A stretch of 64,000 bases of DNA from Pullilachnospira sp963929535 (GTDB taxonomy: Bacteria > Bacillota > Clostridia > Lachnospirales > Lachnospiraceae). The notes beneath the pieces were generated by a model. The model had not been told where the DNA came from. It searched no databases and worked only from the letters and a program-made list of their open reading frames with translations. The stretch lies in contig CAWVIZ010000003.1 of NCBI GenBank assembly GCA_963929535.1, forward strand, positions 248,001-312,000, given 5' to 3'. Position numbers and translations under genes: made by a program. Positions 17,694 to 25,929 of this stretch are shown here, piece by piece (the first letter of the stretch is position 1; each line of letters starts with the position of its first letter).

Positions 17694-18896
17694 TCACTTC
17701 TTATCCAACCCTTTCCCGGTTCCTGTTTTCATACTCATCAGATATTTCCTTCCCAGGTTCACACCGGTATTGACAAACCGGAGTTCCCTGTGTCCGTTTT
17801 CGCAGATCACACAGTTTTCTCTCCGCTTTACCTTCAGTCCGCACCGGGAACAATTTCCGCTGGTTCCGGCAGCCGGAACTCTCATCACGATCATTCCCGC
17901 ATCCCACGCTTTATAATTCAGATATGACCGTATTCTCCCCGACAGATGCAGGGGAGAATAATTGCCTGCTCTGATCTGTACGATCCTGGAATAATTCTCT
18001 TCATATTCGGGAATGACTATGGTCTTTACCTGCCACTCAGTACAGAAATCTACGATCCTCCTGCTGGTCAGATGTCCGTAATACTCTGCAAGATGCTTCA
18101 GGTGCATATAATATTTCTTATTGGCCTGTCCCTCAGAGACATGCCCCATAGACTCATTGGATCTTTGGATCCTCTCCTCCAGCAGCCGGCATCGGTGCCT
18201 GTACTCGCTGCCGCCTCCGAAAAATCTGACTTTCAGCAGAGAGCCTTCCCGGTCCAGTACGCATCCCACCGCGAAATGATCTGTATTCGTAAACTGTACG
18301 CTGCAGATCCGTTCCCCGGCATTCACCCGTTCCCGGGCCGGTCTCACATCTGAAATTTCCTTTTTCACAGGGACATGCAGCATATAGCTTCCATGTTTTT
18401 TCACCAGAGCCGGTGACATGATCTGTCCCTTCTCCGGAAAGGGTTTTCCTTTCAGACGGCAGTGCATCCATGTCCACTCCTCTCCGTTCCACACCTTCAG
18501 CTCCACTCCGCGCTCCGTCATGTTTCTGTATGTTCCCTTGAAAAATGTCACAGAGGCATCCATCTTTTCCATTTCTCCGGTATCATCTCTGGCGCGCTGG
18601 CTTTTTGCCGCCGCCAGAGCTTTATTGATAGCTGATCTGCGGAAATATGCCGGAATGTTCTTAAAAGGAAGGATATACAGCGGCGTGTCCCCATTCCTCC
18701 CCTTTATCGTCAGCCGCTCTGCTTCTCTCTGAAGCTGCTGCATGCTTCCTCCGTGTTCCAGCAGATTCTGTTCACGGATCACCTGGTAATAAAAAAGGCA
18801 GATCTTTCTGTATATGGCCTCTGTATCCTTCAGCCATTCCGGATGCCGGCACCTGAGCGTCATTCTCCATGTGGTAATGCTGTAACCTGTTTCCAT
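17694..18896 (-). CDS. TnpB/IS605-OrfB-like protein with degenerate RuvC site (probably nuclease-dead)
   Basis: 400 residues, usual TnpB length. The C-terminal half aligns by eye with TnpB: a RuvC-I-like strand (ICSVQFTNTDHFAV, 197-210), RuvC-II around TIVIPEYEENYSRI (292-305), a zinc ribbon with CSRC (349-352) and CVIC (362-365), and RuvC-III (ELRFVNTGVNLGRKYL, 371-386). In active TnpB the first motif is GIDLG and the last DRDxNAAxNI. Here Gln201 replaces the first Asp and Phe374 the last, leaving only Glu297. Zinc ligands are intact, so it is not simply decayed. It starts 12 bases after the GH39 stop, has no TnpA or transposon ends nearby, and is followed by a 160-base non-coding gap. An RNA-guided DNA-binding (repressor-like) role is inferred by analogy with TnpB-derived repressors. 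Confidence 0.72.
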   Translation of the reverse strand: METGYSITTWRMTLRCRHPEWLKDTEAIYRKICLFYYQVIREQNLLEHGGSMQQLQREAERLTIKGRNGDTPLYILPFKNIPAYFRRSAINKALAAAKSQRARDDTGEMEKMDASVTFFKGTYRNMTERGVELKVWNGEEWTWMHCRLKGKPFPEKGQIMSPALVKKHGSYMLHVPVKKEISDVRPARERVNAGERICSVQFTNTDHFAVGCVLDREGSLLKVRFFGGGSEYRHRCRLLEERIQRSNESMGHVSEGQANKKYYMHLKHLAEYYGHLTSRRIVDFCTEWQVKTIVIPEYEENYSRIVQIRAGNYSPLHLSGRIRSYLNYKAWDAGMIVMRVPAAGTSGNCSRCGLKVKRRENCVICENGHRELRFVNTGVNLGRKYLMSMKTGTGKGLDKK

Positions 18897-18908
18897 TCCC
18901 GTGTCATC

Positions 18909-20360
18909 TCACTGCTGCGTGTTTCCTTCTATGTACAATAGTTCTCCCGGCTCAATCCTTAAATTTCCTCTGTTCCACAGCCACCAGTGCTCTTCTGTAT
19001 CACCGTTGGGGTGATTTTCACCGACCCGGGTGATTTTCACATGTTTTCCTGCTCCCTGAAGCTTCAGGCTGATATACACAGGTGTCTCTTCCCCGGCATT
19101 GTAATTTGCCAGCAGAATGCCGTAGTTTCCCTTTCCATCCGCAGCTGCGCAGCAGTACAGAGAATCCGCTGTCTCCTCCGTTTTTACCTGTTCTCCCAGA
19201 TCATATAACCTGTCAAAAAACTGAAAGGCGTAATAGCCGGGTCTTTTCTCGGCATTTTCCCCGTACAGGCCGCACCAGACAGCCTCGCCGGATACAAACT
19301 GCCCATCGTAATACATTGCGCTGTCTGAGGCGCTGTTCTGAATACAGATCAGGCTGGCAGCCGTAAAGGCGGCGCCTTGGGCTGACTGGATCAGCCTGCC
19401 GCTTTCCTCTATCTCATCCCAGTTCTCCACATAATTCCATTCTCCCAGGATCACCTCTGTATCCTGATACCCGTTTTCATCCAGGATACTCCGCAAACCA
19501 TTTCCATATTCCGTATAAAGATCCGGCTCCTGGGTATAGGTATGCCAGCTGAAAAAATCCAGCGGTGTCTTTTCCCCGTCCGAGGTCAGATACTTCAAAA
19601 AAGCCTCTGCATTTTCCTCCGAACATTCTCCGGCGCCATATCCGCCGATCTTAATATCCGGAAACTGCTGTTTCAGATATCTGGCGGTTACTCTATACAG
19701 TTCAAAGTATTCTTCCAGCGTCCCCGTCCACATCTTTGCGTTGTCCGGTTCATTCCATATTTCCCAGTACTGGATGCCGTAATAAAATCCGTCTGCCCAG
19801 CCCTGGTTATAATGGCGGATGATATGCTCGCAGATCCTGGCCCATTTCTCATAGTCCTCTGGAGGGTTGATATACAGATCCTTTCCCGAATGGTCAATGG
19901 ATTCTCCCAGTCGGAAAAAGACCTGGGCTCCTGATTCCACAATTTCCGCTATGTATTTGTCCGTATATTGAAAATTATAGGCATCCGCATCCTCCGGATC
20001 TCTGGAGAAATCCGGAAAAATGCAGTGGATATCCACAAACTTATCCTGCCCATAGGGATATTCCGCATCGTGCACCCTGACCATGGGAATATCCAGCTCT
20101 TCGTAGATCTCTGAAGCGTCCAGTTCCCAGGTATCCTCGCCGTTCACTTCCTGATAACCCGATTTGGGGCCGTTATTGATTCCGTTTACAGCCTTCATCT
20201 GCCCCACAATATTTCCAGGGTCGACCACTACGCTCTCAGAACCGATTCCCGGCACCATTCCCAACGCCTGGACGCCGGTCAGCAGCCCGCATATACCAGC
20301 AATGACAATGCCTGCTGTTATACAGATCCTGACCCCTTTTCTTTTCCTGACTTTTTTCAT
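18909..20360 (-). CDS. Membrane-anchored GH39-like glycoside hydrolase
   Basis: 483 residues. A basic N-terminus and one hydrophobic helix (about 11-32) would anchor it with the catalytic domain outside. The (beta/alpha)8 domain has acid/base Glu204 in YWEIWNEPDN and nucleophile Glu307 in VILGEWNYV, the clan GH-A pattern seen in GH39 xylosidases/iduronidases, followed by a small beta domain. Exopolysaccharide operons often carry such a hydrolase; PslG of Pseudomonas Psl is a GH39 member that cuts the polymer made by its own locus. By analogy this enzyme may trim or release the operon's polymer. It overlaps the WbqC gene by 4 bases and precedes the TnpB-like gene by 12. Substrate unknown. Confidence 0.8.
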   Translation of the reverse strand: MKKVRKRKGVRICITAGIVIAGICGLLTGVQALGMVPGIGSESVVVDPGNIVGQMKAVNGINNGPKSGYQEVNGEDTWELDASEIYEELDIPMVRVHDAEYPYGQDKFVDIHCIFPDFSRDPEDADAYNFQYTDKYIAEIVESGAQVFFRLGESIDHSGKDLYINPPEDYEKWARICEHIIRHYNQGWADGFYYGIQYWEIWNEPDNAKMWTGTLEEYFELYRVTARYLKQQFPDIKIGGYGAGECSEENAEAFLKYLTSDGEKTPLDFFSWHTYTQEPDLYTEYGNGLRSILDENGYQDTEVILGEWNYVENWDEIEESGRLIQSAQGAAFTAASLICIQNSASDSAMYYDGQFVSGEAVWCGLYGENAEKRPGYYAFQFFDRLYDLGEQVKTEETADSLYCCAAADGKGNYGILLANYNAGEETPVYISLKLQGAGKHVKITRVGENHPNGDTEEHWWLWNRGNLRIEPGELLYIEGNTQQ

Positions 20361-21076
20361 TGGTCTCCTCTGTCTTCTGTAATAACGGTATACTGTTCCA
20401 GCATTTCCCTGATCTCCGGCACAGAATTAAACATCATGATATCCAGAATGGACAAATTTTCACAGAATTCATTTCCAAACTGCCTGTATCGGATATCGCC
20501 CGTTTTGATAAATCCCAGTCTGATATTCCGTGCACGGAACGCTTCAAAGGAATATAGATCTCTTCCCCCAATGGCGTTATAATATTCCTCCGCACCCAGA
20601 ATGGAGCAGATCTCCAGGATCTTATCCTGTCCTTTCAGCCCGTTGTCCTTGGGTATATCCGAGGACCTCAGCAGCCGTGTTTCTATCCCCAGATATTTGC
20701 AGATCACCTTCAGCGAATGCAGGATATATTCTGATAATACTTCCTCCTCAGACCGTACTATTTCTTCCACAAGCGGATATACCTGCCCAAAATACGGGGC
20801 CTTTTTATAAGCCAGCTCAATGGTCCTCAGACTTTTCACCTTCAGCTTCTCATCGTGATTTACTTCAATTTGATTGATCCGTTTGTTCTGGCTGGCCTTC
20901 CGTATCGGAATATTAAAATACAGAGGCTTTCCCTCCTCCAGGATACGGTTCCTGTTTATCCATCCTCTTTTTATGTAGTTCACATCATCGTAGACCACAA
21001 ACTGGTCTGCCGCATTCAAAAGCTGCCAGTATCCGATATACGGCACAAAATACGGCTGCATAACCGCCAGCTTCAT
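20357..21076 (-). CDS. WbqC-family protein
   Basis: 239 residues with the family's signature opening MKLAVMQPYFVPYIGYWQLL, then FVVYDDVNYIKRGWINRNRI and FNIPIRKASQNKRINQI. WbqC proteins are found in O-antigen and capsule clusters next to DegT aminotransferases and are thought to modify sugar nucleotides, possibly by acylating an amino group; the reaction is not firmly established. Here it sits in the same operon as a DegT aminotransferase and two ATP-grasp ligases. Its stop overlaps the start of the GH39 gene by 4 bases. Confidence 0.85.
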   Translation of the reverse strand: MKLAVMQPYFVPYIGYWQLLNAADQFVVYDDVNYIKRGWINRNRILEEGKPLYFNIPIRKASQNKRINQIEVNHDEKLKVKSLRTIELAYKKAPYFGQVYPLVEEIVRSEEEVLSEYILHSLKVICKYLGIETRLLRSSDIPKDNGLKGQDKILEICSILGAEEYYNAIGGRDLYSFEAFRARNIRLGFIKTGDIRYRQFGNEFCENLSILDIMMFNSVPEIREMLEQYTVITEDRGDQ

Positions 21077-21090
21077 ATGTATTCCCTCCG

Positions 21091-22320
21091 TTAAATCTGA
21101 TCAAAAGCTTCAAACCGGATCAACATGTCCTTACCCTCCTGGTCCAGCACACCCACATTCCGGTTTATCCATTTCACCGTTTCTTCCACTTCTGCCTCAC
21201 TGTTTTTGATAAACGCGATAGTCATCAGAAGCCGGCCGTTTTCCCTGGCTTCGGATACGGTCATTCCCTCCCGGAACATACATCTGACCCTGACATTCGG
21301 TATTTTCTCCTTCAATCTCTCCAGACCATAGATTCTGGAAATCGTCCCCTCGCTTCGGGTCCATATTGCATATGCCGCTGTGACAGTTTTTCTGTTCGGC
21401 GGAATCTTCGGCATACTGGTTTTTCCGTCAGCAGAGTAATCCACCAGCAGTTTAACAGAATCCAGTCCATATGCTTCCTTCCCCAGATTGAACATTCCCA
21501 TACCGTCCAGCCGGTAATTCACCTCCAGCATATACAAGGTATCCTTCTGTACGATCCCCTGGATAAACGCCTTTCCATTTCTGCACCCGAGATCCTTTAA
21601 AAGCTGTTTCACTTTCTCATTATATTTTTCCAGATACATGGTCTCGTAACGGTGTTTTGTCGTAAAGAAGCTGTAGCAGGTGGAAGGCTCTCCCGGACCT
21701 ACAAAGCTTCCGAACACATCGCTTAACTCAATTTCCCCGTCTGCCATATAATATCCTGCGTTAAGCTGTATCCCTTCGATATATTTTTCGATCACTACCC
21801 GCTTTTTCCCTGAATATTTTTCAGCCAGAGCTATCGCTTCCGGCAGAGCTTCCTTATTTTCACATACCGTCAATCCCCGGCTGAAACAATTGTCTGCCGG
21901 CTTCACCACAACAGGATAATCCGCATCCTCCGGCAGATCCGTCAGAGAAAACGCCTGCGGTACAGGCAGACCGTGTTCCATACATGCCTGCTTGAACAGC
22001 AGCTTGTCATTGGTATATTTCCAGCTTTTTTCATCCACGTAAAAGGGCAGACCCAGACGGCCGGAAAGCTTTATCGCGCTTTCCAGATTGGCTTCTCCCG
22101 TACTGGCCAGAATTCCCTGTACATTTTCTTCCAGGCATTTTCCATACAGCAGCTCCAGATCCTGAGTGCTGATCTCCCAGTGTTCGTGGGCCAATTGCTT
22201 TGCCGGAGACTGCTCCATCTGGTAAAAATCCGAAACAATGGCATAGTCTCCTCTCCTGCGGATATATTCCACCATTTCCAGACTTCCTGTATTGCTGCCC
22301 AGTATCAGAATTTTCTTCAT
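21091..22320 (-). CDS. ATP-grasp ligase-like protein, paralogue 1
   Basis: 409 residues. The N-terminus MKKILILGSNTGSLEMVEYIRRRGDYAIVSDF is a PurK/CarB-like pre-ATP-grasp domain. The ATP-grasp part (about 105-320) has YPVVVKPADNCFSRGLTVCEN, the nucleotide lid, RVVIEKYIEGIQLN and MLEVNYRLDGMG, where the metal-binding Glu and Asn lie. A ~90-residue C-terminal domain follows. Such enzymes form an amide or thioester from a carboxylate and amine using ATP, so amino-acid decoration of a sugar is a reasonable guess. The next upstream gene is a close paralogue of the same length. Confidence 0.8.
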   Translation of the reverse strand: MKKILILGSNTGSLEMVEYIRRRGDYAIVSDFYQMEQSPAKQLAHEHWEISTQDLELLYGKCLEENVQGILASTGEANLESAIKLSGRLGLPFYVDEKSWKYTNDKLLFKQACMEHGLPVPQAFSLTDLPEDADYPVVVKPADNCFSRGLTVCENKEALPEAIALAEKYSGKKRVVIEKYIEGIQLNAGYYMADGEIELSDVFGSFVGPGEPSTCYSFFTTKHRYETMYLEKYNEKVKQLLKDLGCRNGKAFIQGIVQKDTLYMLEVNYRLDGMGMFNLGKEAYGLDSVKLLVDYSADGKTSMPKIPPNRKTVTAAYAIWTRSEGTISRIYGLERLKEKIPNVRVRCMFREGMTVSEARENGRLLMTIAFIKNSEAEVEETVKWINRNVGVLDQEGKDMLIRFEAFDQI

Positions 22321-22347
22321 TCCGCTTCTTCCCCCTTCACTTACCGT

Positions 22348-23580
22348 TTATATTTCTTCCAGCGAGTCAAATTTCTCCAGCACGTCATTATCAAAAGTGT
22401 CCTTCACCCGTACTGCATCATTAATATATTTGATCACCTGACCAATTTCCCCCGCGTCTTTTCTTCTGAACGAGAAGGAAAGCAGAAGAACGCCTCCTCC
22501 CTCCGGGACCTCAATTTTCATTCCCTTCCTGCACATTACCTGGAGATGGATTCCCTCCACTGTTTCCCTGATTTTTTCAATGCCTTCAATCCCCTGTACA
22601 GTACAGCTTTTATGGGTCCAGAGTGTATAGATACAGGAAATTCCATCTTCTTTTGCCGATTCCACAGGAGAAAAATCTGTTTTTCCATCTATGGAAATAT
22701 CCGTAATGATCTTCACGGCATCAATGCCGCAGTCATCCTTCAGGGTATTAAAAAATCCCAGACCGTCCAGCCGGTAATTGATTTCCAGAAAATACAGATT
22801 CTCCCCGTCTGTCATTGCCTGCAGAATGGCGGTACCATTTCTGCATCCCAGTTCGCGCAGCATTTTCTCAGCCTGATCCCTGTACTGTTCCAGAAACATA
22901 TCCAGATATCGTTTTCTGGAAACCGTGACAGCATAACAACTGGGCGGACATCCGGGATTCACCAGCGACTCCATCACATCGCTCAGCGCAATCTTCCCAT
23001 CTGCCATATGATAGAAGATATTGATCTGAGTCCCCTGGATGAACTTCTCGATGATGATTCTCCCGGACGGAGAAAACTGATATGCCTTTTGACAGGCAAT
23101 GGCTGCCTCTCCAGGGGTGCGGCACACAGACAGCCCTCTGTTTGCGCAGTTATCTGCAGGCTTTACCACTACCGGGAATTCCTGTTCTCCCGGCAGATTC
23201 TCCTGGGTGTAATCCTCCGGAACGGGAAGGCCATACCTCCTGCACAGATCCTTAAACCGCTTTTTGTCATTCAATATTTCCCAGGTTTTCCGATTTACAT
23301 AAAATGGAAGATTTCCCCTTTCCGCCAACCAGATGGCGCTTTCCAGATTTTGTTCTCCCGTACTGGCCAGAACAGCCTGTATATGATTTTCCCGGCATTT
23401 TCGTTCCAGTTCGTCCATATCCAACGTACTGATATCCCAGCTTTCATCCGCCTCCTGTTTCGCTTCGGACAGCTCTCTGGAATAAAAGTCCGATACAATG
23501 GCGTAATCTCCCCTCTGATGGATATATTCCACCATCTCTCTGCTTCCAATGTTACTTCCCAGCAACAGTACTTTTTTCAT
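22348..23580 (-). CDS. ATP-grasp ligase-like protein, paralogue 2
   Basis: 410 residues, clearly paralogous to the downstream gene: KKVLLLGSNIGSREMVEYI matches KKILILGSNTGSLEMVEYI, and FPVVVKPADNCANRGLSVC, RIIIEKFIQGTQIN and FLEINYRLDGLGFF match in order. The conserved lysine, Glu and Asn of the ATP-grasp site are all present, so both copies look active. The tandem arrangement suggests duplication followed by specialisation, for example two different amide-bond formations on the polymer. Its start lies inside the 3' end of the polymerase gene (29-base overlap). Confidence 0.8.
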   Translation of the reverse strand: MKKVLLLGSNIGSREMVEYIHQRGDYAIVSDFYSRELSEAKQEADESWDISTLDMDELERKCRENHIQAVLASTGEQNLESAIWLAERGNLPFYVNRKTWEILNDKKRFKDLCRRYGLPVPEDYTQENLPGEQEFPVVVKPADNCANRGLSVCRTPGEAAIACQKAYQFSPSGRIIIEKFIQGTQINIFYHMADGKIALSDVMESLVNPGCPPSCYAVTVSRKRYLDMFLEQYRDQAEKMLRELGCRNGTAILQAMTDGENLYFLEINYRLDGLGFFNTLKDDCGIDAVKIITDISIDGKTDFSPVESAKEDGISCIYTLWTHKSCTVQGIEGIEKIRETVEGIHLQVMCRKGMKIEVPEGGGVLLLSFSFRRKDAGEIGQVIKYINDAVRVKDTFDNDVLEKFDSLEEI

Positions 23581-24757
23581 CTGAAGTCCTCCATCTATTT
23601 CTTCCCAGTTGATACAGCATTGCCAGCATCAGAAATATGATTGCTTTCTGTGTCTGAATTTCTGTGATCATCACACAGCCAAATGCAAAGATACAGATCG
23701 TTGCCGTTTCTTCTATATTTCTTCCTCCGCACTTCCGGACTGCTCTTCCCACCAGAACAAACAGGGCCAAAAACGCGCATAGGGACACGATCCCCCCCTG
23801 ATAAAGGATATTCAGGATCTCATTATGAGCCGGGAGCATACGATTCTGTACATAGCCCAATACCCAGAAAGCTCCCGTGGCCGTCACCCCATATCCCCAG
23901 ACTGGCCTCTGTTCAATATAGGACAATGCCGTCTCCCAGATTATGGTCCTGCCTCCAAAAGTGGTATTCTCCTGAAATATGGATAACAGCGACTGGAGAA
24001 ATGTTGAACTTCCCATTAGCACCACAGCCATGAACAGCAATGCGGCAATCCCCAGAAACAGCCAGTAATTCAAAATAGTCTTTCCCCATTTTCCCAGCAT
24101 CCATTTCAACAGTAAAAGCAGCGCCATCACGCTCAGTGCTATCAGACCGGTGGACACCTGCTTTTTCACCAGGTTCAGAACCGCCGCCGCGATCACAAGA
24201 GCTGCGGAAAGAGAAAACTTTCTGTCTTCCTCCAGCATTTCACAGATCAGAGCAGCCGCCGCACCGATCACAGCATACGGTGTAAAACCAATCCGAGATC
24301 CCAGAAGGTCATATCCCGAGGCCCCCATTCCATTGGGAAATGCCACCATTGTTGCCAGATTTCCCAACAGGAAGAGAAACGCTGTATTCCTGATCAGACG
24401 CATACCGCCTTTTTCATTTTCTTCCAGCAGTTCTTCTATCAGAAAAATGCTCCCTATTCCCTGTATCGCATAGGTTGCCCAGCTGAACACATCTTTGCTG
24501 ACAGTAAGCGTAGAGATCAGAAGCGTCAGATAGAAGATCATGATCCCCCCATCCAGATAGGAAAAACGCTTTTCCACCATCCGTTTCATTCCGAACCAAA
24601 CCATACAGACGATCTGCACCATCGTCATACATGTATCCAGAACACCGGTGGTTTTAAACCAGGCGGAAGATCTGGCAAACTGTGCCAGCAGACATATCGC
24701 GCAGAATATCTGCGAGATACTCAGCTGTATCTTTGTATGGATTTTTATCACTGACAT
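23552..24757 (-). CDS. Wzy-like polysaccharide polymerase / O-antigen ligase family
   Basis: 401 residues with about 10-12 hydrophobic helices. The periplasmic-loop-type motif FGGRTIIWETALSYIEQRPVWGYG followed by LPAHNEILNILYQGGIVSL is the O-antigen ligase/polymerase (Wzy_C type) signature, with the conserved R and H residues. It should join flipped repeat units outside the membrane. Overlaps both neighbours (10 bases upstream, 29 downstream), so expression is tightly coupled. Confidence 0.83.
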   Translation of the reverse strand: MSVIKIHTKIQLSISQIFCAICLLAQFARSSAWFKTTGVLDTCMTMVQIVCMVWFGMKRMVEKRFSYLDGGIMIFYLTLLISTLTVSKDVFSWATYAIQGIGSIFLIEELLEENEKGGMRLIRNTAFLFLLGNLATMVAFPNGMGASGYDLLGSRIGFTPYAVIGAAAALICEMLEEDRKFSLSAALVIAAAVLNLVKKQVSTGLIALSVMALLLLLKWMLGKWGKTILNYWLFLGIAALLFMAVVLMGSSTFLQSLLSIFQENTTFGGRTIIWETALSYIEQRPVWGYGVTATGAFWVLGYVQNRMLPAHNEILNILYQGGIVSLCAFLALFVLVGRAVRKCGGRNIEETATICIFAFGCVMITEIQTQKAIIFLMLAMLYQLGRNRWRTSDEKSTVAGK

Positions 24758-25929
24758 CTGCAGCCTTCCAACCTCCTGTATCCCTTCAGTATGCGTTCCG
24801 AAACGGAGGAAATATCGTATCCTGCCTTTTGAAGTGCTTCCGCGCCTTTACCTCTGTCTTCCTTTATATCGCAGAATTTCAGTGTCCAGTCCGCCCATGT
24901 TTTTGCCGGACAGGACAGAGACAGATATTTTACATGTTCTGCAAATCCCGCTTCCCTTGTGATCCGGTCAGAGAGGACTACCGGCAGCCCCGCTGCCTGC
25001 GCCTCGATCACAGCGATCGGCAGTCCCTCATACAGGGACGGAAACAGGAAGCAGTCCATAGCCTGCAGAAACCTGGGGACCTGGGTGGTGGCTCCCAGAA
25101 AGATCACGTATCCTTCCAGTCCCATTTCCCTTGTTTTATCTCTTATGACCTTTTCCATTTCCCCCTCTCCGATCAGCAGCAGCCTGGCATTCCGGTTCCG
25201 ACAGCATATTTCCCGAAAAATCTCCAGAAGAAATCTGTGGTTTTTCTGTTCTGTAAAACGGCCTATGTGACCGATCACCACTTTATCCTCCAAATTCAGT
25301 GCTCTTCTCGCTTCCATGCGTATCGCTCTGCAATAAGCGTACCGATTCAGATCCACCCCATTGCGGATCACATCATACTGATGTTTCTTCAGGACCCGAC
25401 GGGGAAACATAAATGCCGCGGCTTTCTGGGAGCACGCCACATTCCAGTCCGATATCAGGGGGATCAGCGGCCTGCACAAAACCATGACCAGCCGTTTTCC
25501 TCTTCCGAAAGAAGGCATGTCTGAATTATGGGAATGAAAGACCACATTCTTTATCCCGGCAATTCTGGCAGACAGGCCCACCACAATGTCGTATGGAAAC
25601 GAAGCGTTTACATGGATGATCTGCGCCTGGCTTTTTCTCAGCACGGAAACGGTACCCCAAAACTTATAAATCCCTCTGAGCACCGGATTCCGAAACCTGT
25701 CCTTGGGTACTACCAGTTTTTTCCCCCCATAGCTCAGCGCTCTTTTTTCATTGAATTCCTCCTGATCACGGAAGGTAAGATAATCAAAGATTACATTTTC
25801 CTCTTTCATCTGTTCCGCCAGACTCAGCACCATACTGGTAATACCTCCGGCCCCTAAAGGCACCATATGGACCACCCGCAGCACTCCGGACTTTTTCTCA
25901 ATAACCTGTGGATCATAAATATCCTTCAT
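24748..25929 (-). CDS. Glycosyltransferase family 4 (GT-B)
   Basis: 393 residues from the ATG at 25929, chosen because it forms an ATGA overlap with the previous stop and has GGAGGAAGTGGG upstream. N-terminal domain: LRVVHMVPLGAGGITSMVLSLAEQM. C-terminal donor-binding domain: IGHIGRFTEQKNHRFLLEIF and the E-x7-E motif in PSLYEGLPIAVIEAQAAGLPVV. Typical retaining GT4 of the GT1_EpsF-like group. It probably adds an internal sugar of the repeat unit. Confidence 0.85.
   Translation of the reverse strand: MKDIYDPQVIEKKSGVLRVVHMVPLGAGGITSMVLSLAEQMKEENVIFDYLTFRDQEEFNEKRALSYGGKKLVVPKDRFRNPVLRGIYKFWGTVSVLRKSQAQIIHVNASFPYDIVVGLSARIAGIKNVVFHSHNSDMPSFGRGKRLVMVLCRPLIPLISDWNVACSQKAAAFMFPRRVLKKHQYDVIRNGVDLNRYAYCRAIRMEARRALNLEDKVVIGHIGRFTEQKNHRFLLEIFREICCRNRNARLLLIGEGEMEKVIRDKTREMGLEGYVIFLGATTQVPRFLQAMDCFLFPSLYEGLPIAVIEAQAAGLPVVLSDRITREAGFAEHVKYLSLSCPAKTWADWTLKFCDIKEDRGKGAEALQKAGYDISSVSERILKGYRRLEGCRCQ

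Noticed and set aside
17694..18896. Active IS605-type insertion sequence
   Set aside because: No TnpA, no recognisable left/right ends, tight coupling to the operon, and two catalytic positions changed.
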